NCBI GenBank assembly: GCA_030453005.1
Contig: JAKDLE010000106.1
Coordinates: 1-7,899, forward strand
DNA: 7,899 nt
Direction of reading: 5' to 3'
From: Pseudonocardia sp.
GTDB lineage: Bacteria; Actinomycetota; Actinomycetes; Mycobacteriales; Pseudonocardiaceae
Below the pieces are notes generated by a model. That model searched no databases, was not told where the DNA came from, and worked only from the letters and a program-made list of their open reading frames with translations. Position numbers and translations under genes: made by a program. Of this stretch, positions 1 through 4,875 are shown in pieces (the stretch's first letter is position 1; the number at the start of each line of letters is the position of its first letter).

Positions 1-2
1 TG

Positions 3-323
3 TGCACGTCGCGGGCCAACGATCATCGCGCTTTCGGGGGGGGTGGCGTGACTCAACACGACGGGTTGGGGATCGCGGCTCTGACGGGTCGTCCGGTGCG
101 GTCGGAGTTGACGGTGATCGATGTGCAGGGGTTTCCCGCGGTGGTGGCCCGGCCGGTGACCGACCCCCTGTTCTGCCAGGTGTTGGTCGACGTCGCGCCG
201 GGGGCGGCGGTGTCGGCGATCTTCCGCGACGGCGGGCGTCGCAACATCCCGCAGGACGATCTGTGCGACGGCGCGGTGCAGGTGGCGAACGCGGCGATGG
301 CGACCCTGCTGTCGCTGTCCTGA
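3..323 (+). CDS. DUF3558 domain-containing protein, C-terminal part (5' truncated by window edge)
   Basis: The frame is open from the first bases of the window to the TGA at 321-323, so the true start lies upstream. A GTG at 48 is an internal codon, not a convincing start, because it has no Shine-Dalgarno sequence and the family pattern continues before it. The visible part has the usual DUF3558 ending: a glycine-rich loop, a GLGIAAL segment, the strand GFPAVVARP, a cysteine in LFCQVLVDVAPG, then a second cysteine in LCDGAVQVANAAM leading a C-terminal helix. The two cysteines probably form a disulfide, as expected for an exported protein. Family members are usually lipoproteins of roughly 170-200 aa with an N-terminal lipobox, which would be off-window here. 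Their function is unknown. Many actinobacterial DUF3558 genes sit beside small WXG100-like or ESX-related genes, as here. The family call is by pattern recognition. Confidence 0.75.
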   Translation, partial: CTSRANDHRAFGGGGVTQHDGLGIAALTGRPVRSELTVIDVQGFPAVVARPVTDPLFCQVLVDVAPGAAVSAIFRDGGRRNIPQDDLCDGAVQVANAAMATLLSLS

Positions 324-332
324 GCGGCACGG

Positions 333-358
333 GTTCCTCGGAACGGCCACGGTGGCCG
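333..358 (+). terminator. Possible terminator hairpins after the DUF3558 gene
   Basis: Two adjacent dyads lie ten bases past the stop codon. GTTCC-TC-GGAAC spans 333-344. CGGCCA-CGG-TGGCCG spans 344-358 and gives a 6-bp all-strong stem with a 3-nt loop. There is no T tract, which is common for actinobacterial terminators. It could also be a chance GC-rich dyad. Confidence 0.35.
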
Positions 359-370
359 GGGTCGGGTCCG

Positions 371-376
371 TAGCGT
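371..376 (+). promoter_or_regulatory. Candidate -10 box TAGCGT for the WXG100-like gene
   Basis: TAGCGT fits the actinobacterial TAnnnT -10 pattern. It lies 31 nt before the ATG at 408, which leaves a short leader holding the ribosome binding site. No good -35 box is visible 16-19 bp upstream. Confidence 0.35.
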
Positions 377-396
377 CCCGCGCGTCCGCCCGATTC

Positions 397-403
397 GGAG
401 GAG
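397..403 (+). promoter_or_regulatory. Ribosome binding site of the WXG100-like gene
   Basis: GGAGGAG is a near-perfect Shine-Dalgarno sequence with its GGAGG core six bases before the ATG at 408. It fixes the start of this gene. Confidence 0.8.
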
Positions 404-407
404 CGTC

Positions 408-743
408 ATGGTCGAGTACGAAGGAGTGCACCTGCGGTTGACACCGCAGGCGATACCGACTGTCCGCGCGGCGTTCGAGAAGGCCCTCGCACTGCTCGAA
501 CCCGAGATCTACAGGCTCGGGCAGGTCGGGCACATCCGCGCGCCGTGGATGGGGGATCCGAAGAGCGAGGAGGTGCGGCTGTTCTACAACGCGCGGGTGA
601 TGGACGCCGTCGACGGGCCGTACCACGCCCTGCTGCTCTACCAGGAGGAGCTGCGCCGGGTCCGCGACCAGCTCGCGGTCATGGAGCAGGAGTACCAGCG
701 CGCGGAGACGGAGAACGGCGACCTGTTCGGCCGGGCTCTGTGA
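408..743 (+). CDS. WXG100/ESX-like small helical protein, putative type VII secretion substrate
   Basis: The 111-aa product looks like a two-helix hairpin. Helix 1 covers about residues 13-40. A turn follows with W47-M48-G49, matching the WxG motif of WXG100 proteins, then DPKSEEVRLFYN. A second long, charged helix covers about 72-103 and has coiled-coil character (YQEELRRVRDQLAVMEQEY). Y96-Q-R-A-E100 fits the YxxxD/E motif that directs ESX substrates to type VII secretion. Length and motif order agree with the family, but overall similarity to EsxA/EsxB is weak. The ATG is set by a strong Shine-Dalgarno sequence. The upstream neighbour is an exported DUF3558 protein on the same strand, 84 bp away. 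No EccC, EccD or other secretion component is in the window. The product could instead be one of the uncharacterised WXG-like proteins that are not secreted. Confidence 0.6.
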   Translation: MVEYEGVHLRLTPQAIPTVRAAFEKALALLEPEIYRLGQVGHIRAPWMGDPKSEEVRLFYNARVMDAVDGPYHALLLYQEELRRVRDQLAVMEQEYQRAETENGDLFGRAL

Positions 744-746
744 GCC
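734..746. other. Small dyad spanning the end of the WXG100-like gene
   Basis: GGCTC-TGT-GAGCC overlaps the TGA at 741-743 and lies next to the convergent stop at 750-752. A 5-bp stem with a 3-nt loop could help end transcription of both genes, but it is short and may be chance. Confidence 0.2.
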
Positions 747-749
747 GAC

Positions 750-1511
750 CTACGGCAGCGCGGCGAGGAAGGCGAGCAGCGCGTCGGTGGTCGCGTCGGG
801 GGCCTCCAGGTGCGGGGCGTGACCGCAGCCGAGGATCAGCAGCTCCACCGGACCGGTGGCCCCGTCGCGCAGGGCCTCCACGTGAGCCGTCGTCCCGTAC
901 GGGTCGTCGGTGCCCTGCACGGCGAGCACCGGGCAGGTGATGCCGGGCAGCTCGGGGCGCAGGTCCCAGCGACGGAACTCGTCGCTGAGCCACACGTCGT
1001 TCCAGTTGTGGAACGCGGCGTCGGGGTCGCGGTGCCGTCGGGCCATGCGCACCCGCAGGTCGCCCTCGTCGTAGGCGGTGCGGGCGGCGCGCACCCCGCC
1101 GAGCCCGAACTCCTCGACGAACACGTGCGGCGCGAGCACCGCGAGCCCGCTCACCTCCCCCCAGGCGGCGTGGAGCAGACCGATGGACGCCCCGTCGCTG
1201 TGCCCGACGACGACCGGCGACCGGAGGTCGAGGGCCTCGCGCAGCGCCGGCACGACCGCGGCGGCCTCCTCGTGCATGAACGCGGCCGTGCGGGGGGCGG
1301 GCGGCGGCTCGGAGAAGCCGTGTCCGAGCCGCGAGTACGCCACCGCCCGCCGCCCGGTGGCCTCGGCGACACGCTGCGGGAACCCGCGCCACAGCGCGAC
1401 CGAGCCGAGCCCCTCGTGGAGGAACAGCAGCGGGGCGAGGGCCGGGTCGCCGGGGCGGTCGTCGTACTCGACACGCCCGCCCGGAACGGTGACGGTGGGA
1501 AGATCGGACAC
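750..1511 (-). CDS. Alpha/beta-fold hydrolase
   Basis: This 253-aa protein has the layout of a single-domain alpha/beta hydrolase. The oxyanion-hole strand is LLFLHEGLGS (28-37). The nucleophile elbow is G103-H-S105-D-G107. The acid is D202 or D203 in the QGTDDPYG loop, and the catalytic histidine is H231 in GCGHAPHLE. A cap region lies between about 127 and 185 and includes an Asn/Trp-rich stretch (FHNWNDVW, 167-174). All triad positions are present, so an active esterase, lipase or C-C hydrolase is likely, but the substrate cannot be read from sequence. The GTG start at 1511 has no Shine-Dalgarno sequence but does have TACGTT six bases upstream, suggesting a leaderless mRNA. The gene lies 27 bp downstream of the MmcQ-like gene on the same strand and converges on the WXG100-like gene with a 6-bp gap. 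Confidence 0.85.
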   Translation of the reverse strand: MSDLPTVTVPGGRVEYDDRPGDPALAPLLFLHEGLGSVALWRGFPQRVAEATGRRAVAYSRLGHGFSEPPPAPRTAAFMHEEAAAVVPALREALDLRSPVVVGHSDGASIGLLHAAWGEVSGLAVLAPHVFVEEFGLGGVRAARTAYDEGDLRVRMARRHRDPDAAFHNWNDVWLSDEFRRWDLRPELPGITCPVLAVQGTDDPYGTTAHVEALRDGATGPVELLILGCGHAPHLEAPDATTDALLAFLAALP

Positions 1512-1517
1512 CGCACG

Positions 1518-1523
1518 AACGTA
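1518..1523 (-). promoter_or_regulatory. Candidate -10 box TACGTT, leaderless start of the hydrolase gene
   Basis: Read on the minus strand, TACGTT is followed by six bases and then the GTG at 1511. This places the expected transcription start at or next to the start codon. No -35 box is evident. Confidence 0.45.
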
Positions 1524-1538
1524 GCCGGACGCCTGCGC

Positions 1539-1919
1539 TCAGGACGTCCCGGGATCCGGCGCGGCTGTCCGCTGCGTGACGAGTGCGGCGAGCTTCTTCG
1601 GCGCGGTCACCCGGTACGCGTCGGTCACGATCTCGGCGATCTCGTCCCAGTCGACCTCCACATCGAGCCACACGCCCAGCCAGCCGCGGCCCCCGACGTA
1701 GGGCGGCCGGAAGAACCGCTCCGGCTCGGCGGCGACGAGCTCCTCCTGGGCGCCGGGCGGGGCGGCGCACCAGAACGCGAGGCGGTCGTCGTGGTGGTGG
1801 TCGGCCAGGGACACGAACACCCTGCGGACGAACCACGTCGGCTCGCCGTGGCTGACCTTCTCAGTGACCTCGGGCAGCGCGAGACACAGGGCCCGCAGCC
1901 GTTCGACCGGCGCATCCAT
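1539..1919 (-). CDS. MmcQ/YjbR family protein
   Basis: The 126-aa product matches the small MmcQ/YjbR (CyaY-like fold) family. It begins with the helix LRALCLALPEVTE, then HGEPTWFVRRVFVSLAD (24-40), the strand RLAFWCA (46-52), FFRPPYVGGRGWLGVWLD (69-86) with the characteristic PYVG-x-x-GW, and the C-terminal helix with AYRVTAPKKL (101-110). Some members are annotated as DNA-binding, but the biochemical role is not settled. A run of histidines and aspartates at 41-45 (HHHDD) sits in a turn. I chose the ATG at 1919 because it places the first helix as in the family. A GTG at 1934 would add five residues (MDAGR) and cannot be excluded. The gene is divergent from the kinase gene and is followed by the hydrolase gene. 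Confidence 0.8.
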   Translation of the reverse strand: MDAPVERLRALCLALPEVTEKVSHGEPTWFVRRVFVSLADHHHDDRLAFWCAAPPGAQEELVAAEPERFFRPPYVGGRGWLGVWLDVEVDWDEIAEIVTDAYRVTAPKKLAALVTQRTAAPDPGTS

Positions 1920-1946
1920 CCGTCCAGCATCCACCCGCTCAGCATC
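1917..1946 (-). repeat. 15-bp imperfect tandem duplication carrying both candidate starts of the MmcQ-like gene
   Basis: Two adjacent 15-bp units at 1946-1932 and 1931-1917 (minus strand) agree at 12 of 15 bases. Each is made of GATGCT, six bases, then a start codon: GTG in the first and ATG in the second. The two starts are in frame with each other. GATGCT resembles a weak -10 box, so each unit could be a small leaderless promoter with its start. Confidence 0.5.
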
Positions 1947-1968
1947 GCACCGCCCCCCGACAGCCGCC

Positions 1969-1974
1969 TACGAT
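1969..1974 (+). promoter_or_regulatory. Candidate -10 box TACGAT, leaderless start of the kinase gene
   Basis: TACGAT is followed by seven bases and then the GTG at 1982. There is no Shine-Dalgarno sequence in the gap, so a leaderless mRNA starting at the GTG is the simplest reading. Confidence 0.5.
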
Positions 1975-1981
1975 CGCTCAC

Positions 1982-2635
1982 GTGACCCTCGCGTCGCTGG
2001 TGCAGCGGGCGCGACGGCTGACCGAGGGTCGGCACCGCGCCGTACTGGGCATCGCAGGCAGCCCCGGCTCCGGCAAGTCGACGCTCGCCGCCGCTCTGCT
2101 CGCCGCGCTGGGTGCCACCGCTCTGGGGGCCGCGACGGCGCACGTCCCGATGGACGGCTTCCACCTCGCCGACGTCGAGCTGGCCCGGCTGGGTCGCCTC
2201 GCCCGCAAGGGCGCGCCCGACACGTTCGACGTGGGCGGCTACGTCGCGCTGCTGCGGCGGATCCGGGCCGACGCCGAGGAGATGATCTATGCCCCGGCGT
2301 TCGAGCGGACGCTGGAGCAGCCGCTGGCGGGTGCGGTCGGGGTGCCGCGCTCGGCGCGCCTGGTGCTCACCGAGGGCAACTACCTGCTGCTCGACGAGCC
2401 CGGCTGGCGCGAGGTGCGGGCCGAGCTCGACGAGGTGTGGTTCTGTGACCCGCACCCCGCCGTGCGCCGGGAACGCCTCGTCGCCCGGCACACGGCGTTC
2501 GGGAAGAGCCCCGCGGACGCGGCGGCGTGGGTCGCGGCGGTGGACGACCCGAACGCGGCGCGGGTGGAGCAGACACGCGACCACGCCGACCTGGTGATCC
2601 CCGGCGCGGTGCTGGAGCAGCTCGGGCCACCGTGA
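1982..2635 (+). CDS. P-loop nucleoside/nucleotide kinase family protein (uridine kinase/FrcK-like)
   Basis: The 217-aa product has the full set of uridine kinase/phosphoribulokinase-type motifs. These are Walker A GSPGSGKST (26-34), the substrate-side MDGFHL (57-62), RKGAPDTFDVGGY (75-87), the Walker B-like strand LVLTEGNYLLL (128-137), and a lid with basic residues RRERLVARH (162-170) followed by GK at 174-175. The C-terminal DDPNAARVEQTRDHADLVI segment (188-206) is typical of the group annotated as nucleoside/nucleotide kinase family, which includes YggC- and FrcK-type proteins. It should phosphorylate a small hydroxylated substrate with ATP in the cytosol. Whether that is a nucleoside, sugar or vitamin cannot be told. 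Length is normal for the family. The gene is divergent from the MmcQ-like gene and converges on the TipA-like gene with an 8-bp gap. Confidence 0.85.
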   Translation: MTLASLVQRARRLTEGRHRAVLGIAGSPGSGKSTLAAALLAALGATALGAATAHVPMDGFHLADVELARLGRLARKGAPDTFDVGGYVALLRRIRADAEEMIYAPAFERTLEQPLAGAVGVPRSARLVLTEGNYLLLDEPGWREVRAELDEVWFCDPHPAVRRERLVARHTAFGKSPADAAAWVAAVDDPNAARVEQTRDHADLVIPGAVLEQLGPP

Positions 2636-2646
2636 CCGGGCGGTCA
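2633..2646. terminator. Small dyad shared by two convergent stop codons
   Basis: TGACC-GGGC-GGTCA forms a 5-bp stem with a 4-nt loop. It contains the TGA of the kinase gene (2633-2635) and the stop of the MerR gene (2644-2646) in opposite arms. It may act as a compact bidirectional terminator, but its size leaves room for chance. Confidence 0.25.
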
Positions 2647-3381
2647 GGTGAGCCGCTGCTGCGCGTACACCGCGATCGCGTCGCGCAGGTACGCGGCGAG
2701 GCCGGGGGCGTGCGCGTCGATCGTCGCGGTGAACCGCTCGTCGTCGACGTAGAGCTGCCCGAGGCCGGTGTAGGCCGCGGCGTCCGGGGTCCAGAAGTGG
2801 CTGACCCACCCGTGGTGGCGGGCCACGACGGACTGGACCTCGGGGTCGTCGACGGGGCGGCCCGCGGTCAGGAGCGCGGCGAGGTCGCGGTGCACCGCGT
2901 CACCGGAGTCCTTGATCGCGCGGGCGGTGTCGTCGTCCCAGGACGCGGCGCGGCGCTGCGACTCCACGGCCGCTTCGCCGTAGAGCTCGCGGGCCTCGGC
3001 GGCGTAGGGGTCGTCGCGGAATCCGGTGAACAGGTCGTCGGCGGGCATGGTCGTTCCCTTCTCTCGGTGGTCGATGGTGGCGGCGACGGTCGCGGCGAGC
3101 CGGGCCAGCCGCTCGGACTCCGCCAACAGCCGCCGGTGGTGGCGGCGCAGCGCGGCCGTCTCGTCCGCGCCGTCGAGGACGCGGCCGATGTCGGGCAGGC
3201 CCAGCCCGAGCTCGCGCAGCAGCATGATGTGCTGCAGGCGCTCCAGCTGGGGCCGCTCGTAGAACCGCAGCCCGCCGTGCCCGGTGCGGGCGGGCGGGAG
3301 CAGCCCGACGTGGTCGTAGTGGCGCAGTGTGCGGGAGCTGACCCGGGTCATCCGGGCCACCTCGGTGGTCGACCAGCGCAT
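2644..3381 (-). CDS. MerR family transcriptional regulator with TipAS antibiotic-recognition domain (TipA-like)
   Basis: Starting at the ATG at 3381, the product is 245 aa, close to the 253 aa of S. lividans TipAL. The N-terminal MerR DNA-binding domain (1-70) begins WSTTEVARMTRVSSRTLRHY and continues through the wing GLLPPARTGHGGLRFY. A dimerisation coiled coil follows at about 72-107 (RHHRRLLAESERLARLAATV). The TipAS-type all-helical ligand domain covers about 112-245, with the YGEAAVESQRRAASW-like start and the GLGQLYVDDERFTATID segment. Such regulators sense small molecules and activate transcription by bending promoters with a long spacer. The TipAS part has no cysteine, so it cannot bind thiopeptides covalently as S. 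lividans TipA does. A GTG at 3426 gives 15 more residues but would place the operator palindrome inside the gene. The gene lies 41 bp after the DUF3500 gene, with its own promoter. Confidence 0.88.
   Translation of the reverse strand: MRWSTTEVARMTRVSSRTLRHYDHVGLLPPARTGHGGLRFYERPQLERLQHIMLLRELGLGLPDIGRVLDGADETAALRRHHRRLLAESERLARLAATVAATIDHREKGTTMPADDLFTGFRDDPYAAEARELYGEAAVESQRRAASWDDDTARAIKDSGDAVHRDLAALLTAGRPVDDPEVQSVVARHHGWVSHFWTPDAAAYTGLGQLYVDDERFTATIDAHAPGLAAYLRDAIAVYAQQRLT
3046..3061 (-). promoter_or_regulatory. Internal ribosome binding site and ATG for a TipAS-only product
   Basis: On the minus strand, GAAGGGAA (3061-3054) stands five bases before an in-frame ATG (3048-3046). Translation from there would give a 134-aa protein (2644-3048) consisting of the TipAS domain alone. 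In S. lividans, tipA makes both TipAL and the 144-aa TipAS from an internal start. The main gene has no Shine-Dalgarno sequence at its own start, which makes this internal one stand out. Confidence 0.55.
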
Positions 3382-3388
3382 GAGAGGA

Positions 3389-3394
3389 ACAGTA
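3389..3394 (-). promoter_or_regulatory. Candidate -10 box TACTGT, leaderless start of the MerR gene
   Basis: TACTGT on the minus strand is followed by seven bases and the ATG at 3381, so transcription probably starts at the A of the start codon. There is no Shine-Dalgarno sequence before this ATG. Confidence 0.5.
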
Positions 3395-3397
3395 GGA

Positions 3398-3414
3398 GTT
3401 GACGTTGCGTCAAC
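3398..3414. promoter_or_regulatory. MerR operator palindrome
   Basis: GTTGACG-TTG-CGTCAAC is a perfect inverted repeat with 7-bp arms and a 3-bp centre. It begins four bases upstream of the candidate -10 box. If transcription starts at 3381, its centre is at about -25, between the -10 and -35 regions, exactly where MerR-family operators lie. A poor -35 candidate (TGGCGG, 3419-3414) with a 19-bp spacer would fit the MerR mode of action. Autoregulation of the gene is the likely role. Confidence 0.75.
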
Positions 3415-3422
3415 CGCCAGGG

Positions 3423-4580
3423 TCACCTGAGGTGATGCCGCTCACGGTGCGCCGCGAGCACGTCGAGGCCGAAGTCGGCGTCGGGATCACGCCACACCGA
3501 GTGCGCGTGGTTGGCGCGCCGCTGGGTGTTGTCCCACTCCACCAGCAGCCGCGGACCCTGCACGCGGTAGTAGTGCGGCTCGCCCGGGTCGGTGCCGCCC
3601 GACCAGGCCAGGTGCACCGCGTCGAGGTCGGCCTCGGTGTGGTGCGGGCCGAGCCCCTCGGGGACCCGGTCGAAGTAGGTGCCGAGCAGGGCGCGCAGGA
3701 CCTCGCGCTGCGCGGGGTCCAGCGCGGCGCCGGACACGCCCTTCGGGGCGGCGGTGAGGGCGAGGGTGCGGTGGTCGGCGGCGTCGAGGCCGCTCGCCTC
3801 CTCCATCGCGTGGCTCGCCCGCAGCAGCTTGTCCTGCTCGGCCGGGTCGGCGAACGCCCCGCGCCACACCCCGGCGAGCGGGATGAGCTCGTCGCCCGGG
3901 GCGACGCGGCTGCGGTTGCCCGCCACGATGTCCGACGGCGCCCGCGGCAGCAGTATCGCCCGCGCGCGTCGCTCGGGGTCGAGCGAGCGGACGAGGTCGC
4001 GCGCCAGGTCCTCGACGGCACCCAGCGGCCGCAGCACCGCGCCGCCGAGCAGGGGGGACGCCGCGGGGTCGGCCCCCAGGAACAGCGGTGTGGTGGAGTG
4101 CACCCGCCCGTCGACGACGAGCATGTTCAGCGACACGTGGTGTCCACCGAACCGCCACGCCCACGGCGCGGTGCCGCCCGGCTCGCCGAACACCCGCAGG
4201 TAGTACAGCCCCGGGTCGCGGCCGCGCTCGCGGCCCCAGGTGGCGGTGAAGCCCTCCGAGTGGTCGAGCACGTTCTCCAGGCCCACGATCGTCGAGACCG
4301 TGACGTACGCGGCCGTCGACAGCCCGCTCGCCACGAGCGCCATCGCCAGACGCTGCTGCGCCGGGCGCTGGGCGTGCACCGTGAGCCCGCCGTGGTCGGT
4401 GGGCGTGTAGAACCAGCGCAGCCGCTCGGCGTCTGCGTCACCCCCGGGCACCGCACCCACGGCGACCTCGCGCTGCGCGGGGTCGAGCGAGCCCAGCCAG
4501 GCCGCCGCGGCCTGCGCCATCCGGTCGGCCGTGTCGCGGGCGGGGTCGGCGGAGCAGGGGGACGGTGCGTCGGTGGGCAT
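3423..4580 (-). CDS. DUF3500 domain-containing protein
   Basis: This 385-aa protein fits DUF3500 over nearly its whole length. Early on it has LRWFYTP (54-60) and GGLTVHAQRPAQQRLAMALV (64-83), then a SGLSTAAYVTVSTIVGLENVL stretch (85-105). GGHHVSLN lies at 145-152, STTPLFLGADPA at 162-173, and near the end come EWDNTQRRANHAHSVWRD (348-365) and DFGLDVLAAH (369-378). The conserved histidines (H147, H148, H358, H360, H378) and nearby Asp/Asn residues suggest a metal site or active site, but no function is established for the family. I see no signal peptide; the first 30 residues are Ala-rich and helical. A LDPAQREV motif occurs twice, at 32-39 and 287-294. The ATG at 4580 lacks a Shine-Dalgarno sequence and has TAGGCT six bases upstream. 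It lies 22 bp after the HicB-like gene. Confidence 0.85.
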   Translation of the reverse strand: MPTDAPSPCSADPARDTADRMAQAAAAWLGSLDPAQREVAVGAVPGGDADAERLRWFYTPTDHGGLTVHAQRPAQQRLAMALVASGLSTAAYVTVSTIVGLENVLDHSEGFTATWGRERGRDPGLYYLRVFGEPGGTAPWAWRFGGHHVSLNMLVVDGRVHSTTPLFLGADPAASPLLGGAVLRPLGAVEDLARDLVRSLDPERRARAILLPRAPSDIVAGNRSRVAPGDELIPLAGVWRGAFADPAEQDKLLRASHAMEEASGLDAADHRTLALTAAPKGVSGAALDPAQREVLRALLGTYFDRVPEGLGPHHTEADLDAVHLAWSGGTDPGEPHYYRVQGPRLLVEWDNTQRRANHAHSVWRDPDADFGLDVLAAHRERHHLR

Positions 4581-4586
4581 CGGGTC

Positions 4587-4592
4587 AGCCTA
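4587..4592 (-). promoter_or_regulatory. Candidate -10 box TAGGCT, leaderless start of the DUF3500 gene
   Basis: TAGGCT on the minus strand is followed by six bases and the ATG at 4580. The short gap to the HicB-like gene means readthrough from upstream is also possible. Confidence 0.4.
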
Positions 4593-4602
4593 AAGCGGCC
4601 GG

Positions 4603-4821
4603 TCAGCGCGGACGACCCATGGTGATCTCACAACGGATGGTGTGCGCGTCCAGGCCCGTGAGGTCGGCGATCAGCGAGCGCGCGGCGTCGTCCGCGTCCG
4701 GCAGGCCGGGCACGGTGGTGGCCGCCTCGATGTCGGGGACGTAGAGCACGATCCGCCGGTCCGACGGCCACGCCAGCACCCGGAACACTCGTTCGCCGGG
4801 CGTGGTGTCCACGCCCGTCAC
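4603..4821 (-). CDS. Small HicB-like protein
   Basis: The 72-aa product resembles the short HicB-like proteins of actinobacteria. The strand RIVLYVPDIEAATTV (23-37) is followed by LPDADDAARSLIADLTGLDA (40-59) and a last strand TIRCEIT (61-67). This matches the partial RNase H-like HicB fold (VPEI-x-G ... EA-x-x-AR-x-LIA ...). It has no added helix-turn-helix or ribbon-helix-helix DNA-binding domain. No HicA toxin gene is next to it, so an active toxin-antitoxin role is doubtful and the function is unknown. The GTG at 4821 gives 72 aa. A second GTG at 4812 gives 69 aa and is seven bases after TACGGT, so it may be the true, leaderless start. The gene lies between the PBP gene (54 bp) and the DUF3500 gene (22 bp). 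Confidence 0.6.
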   Translation of the reverse strand: MTGVDTTPGERVFRVLAWPSDRRIVLYVPDIEAATTVPGLPDADDAARSLIADLTGLDAHTIRCEITMGRPR

Positions 4822-4825
4822 CGTA
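4820..4825 (-). promoter_or_regulatory. Candidate -10 box TACGGT for the HicB-like gene
   Basis: TACGGT on the minus strand is followed by seven bases and the GTG at 4812. It overlaps the upstream GTG at 4821, so if this promoter is used the protein must start at 4812. Confidence 0.35.
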
Positions 4826-4829
4826 GTCG

Positions 4830-4860
4830 CCCGGCGGAGGACCCCCGTCGGTCCGCCGGG
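4830..4860 (-). terminator. Hairpin after the PBP gene, probable terminator
   Basis: CCCGGCGGA and TCCGCCGGG form a perfect 9-bp stem around a 13-nt loop, 15 bp past the stop codon of the PBP gene. There is no T tract. The hairpin ends five bases before the candidate -10 box of the HicB-like gene, so it could instead be an operator for that gene. Confidence 0.5.
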
Positions 4861-4875
4861 CCCTGCCCTGGCCCG

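Noticed and set aside
679..2809. Several long overlapping frames on both strands (for example 679-1836 minus, 810-1985 plus, 1625-2809 minus)
   Set aside because: They are shadows of the hydrolase, MmcQ-like and kinase genes, with arginine-rich, motif-free translations and no ribosome binding sites.
3382..3426. Longer MerR protein starting at the GTG at 3426
   Set aside because: It would place the perfect operator palindrome and -10 box inside the coding region, and MerR proteins normally begin just before the first DNA-binding helix, as with the ATG at 3381.
4603..4821. A HicAB toxin-antitoxin system
   Set aside because: No small HicA-like gene is found on either side; the flanking genes are the PBP and DUF3500 genes.
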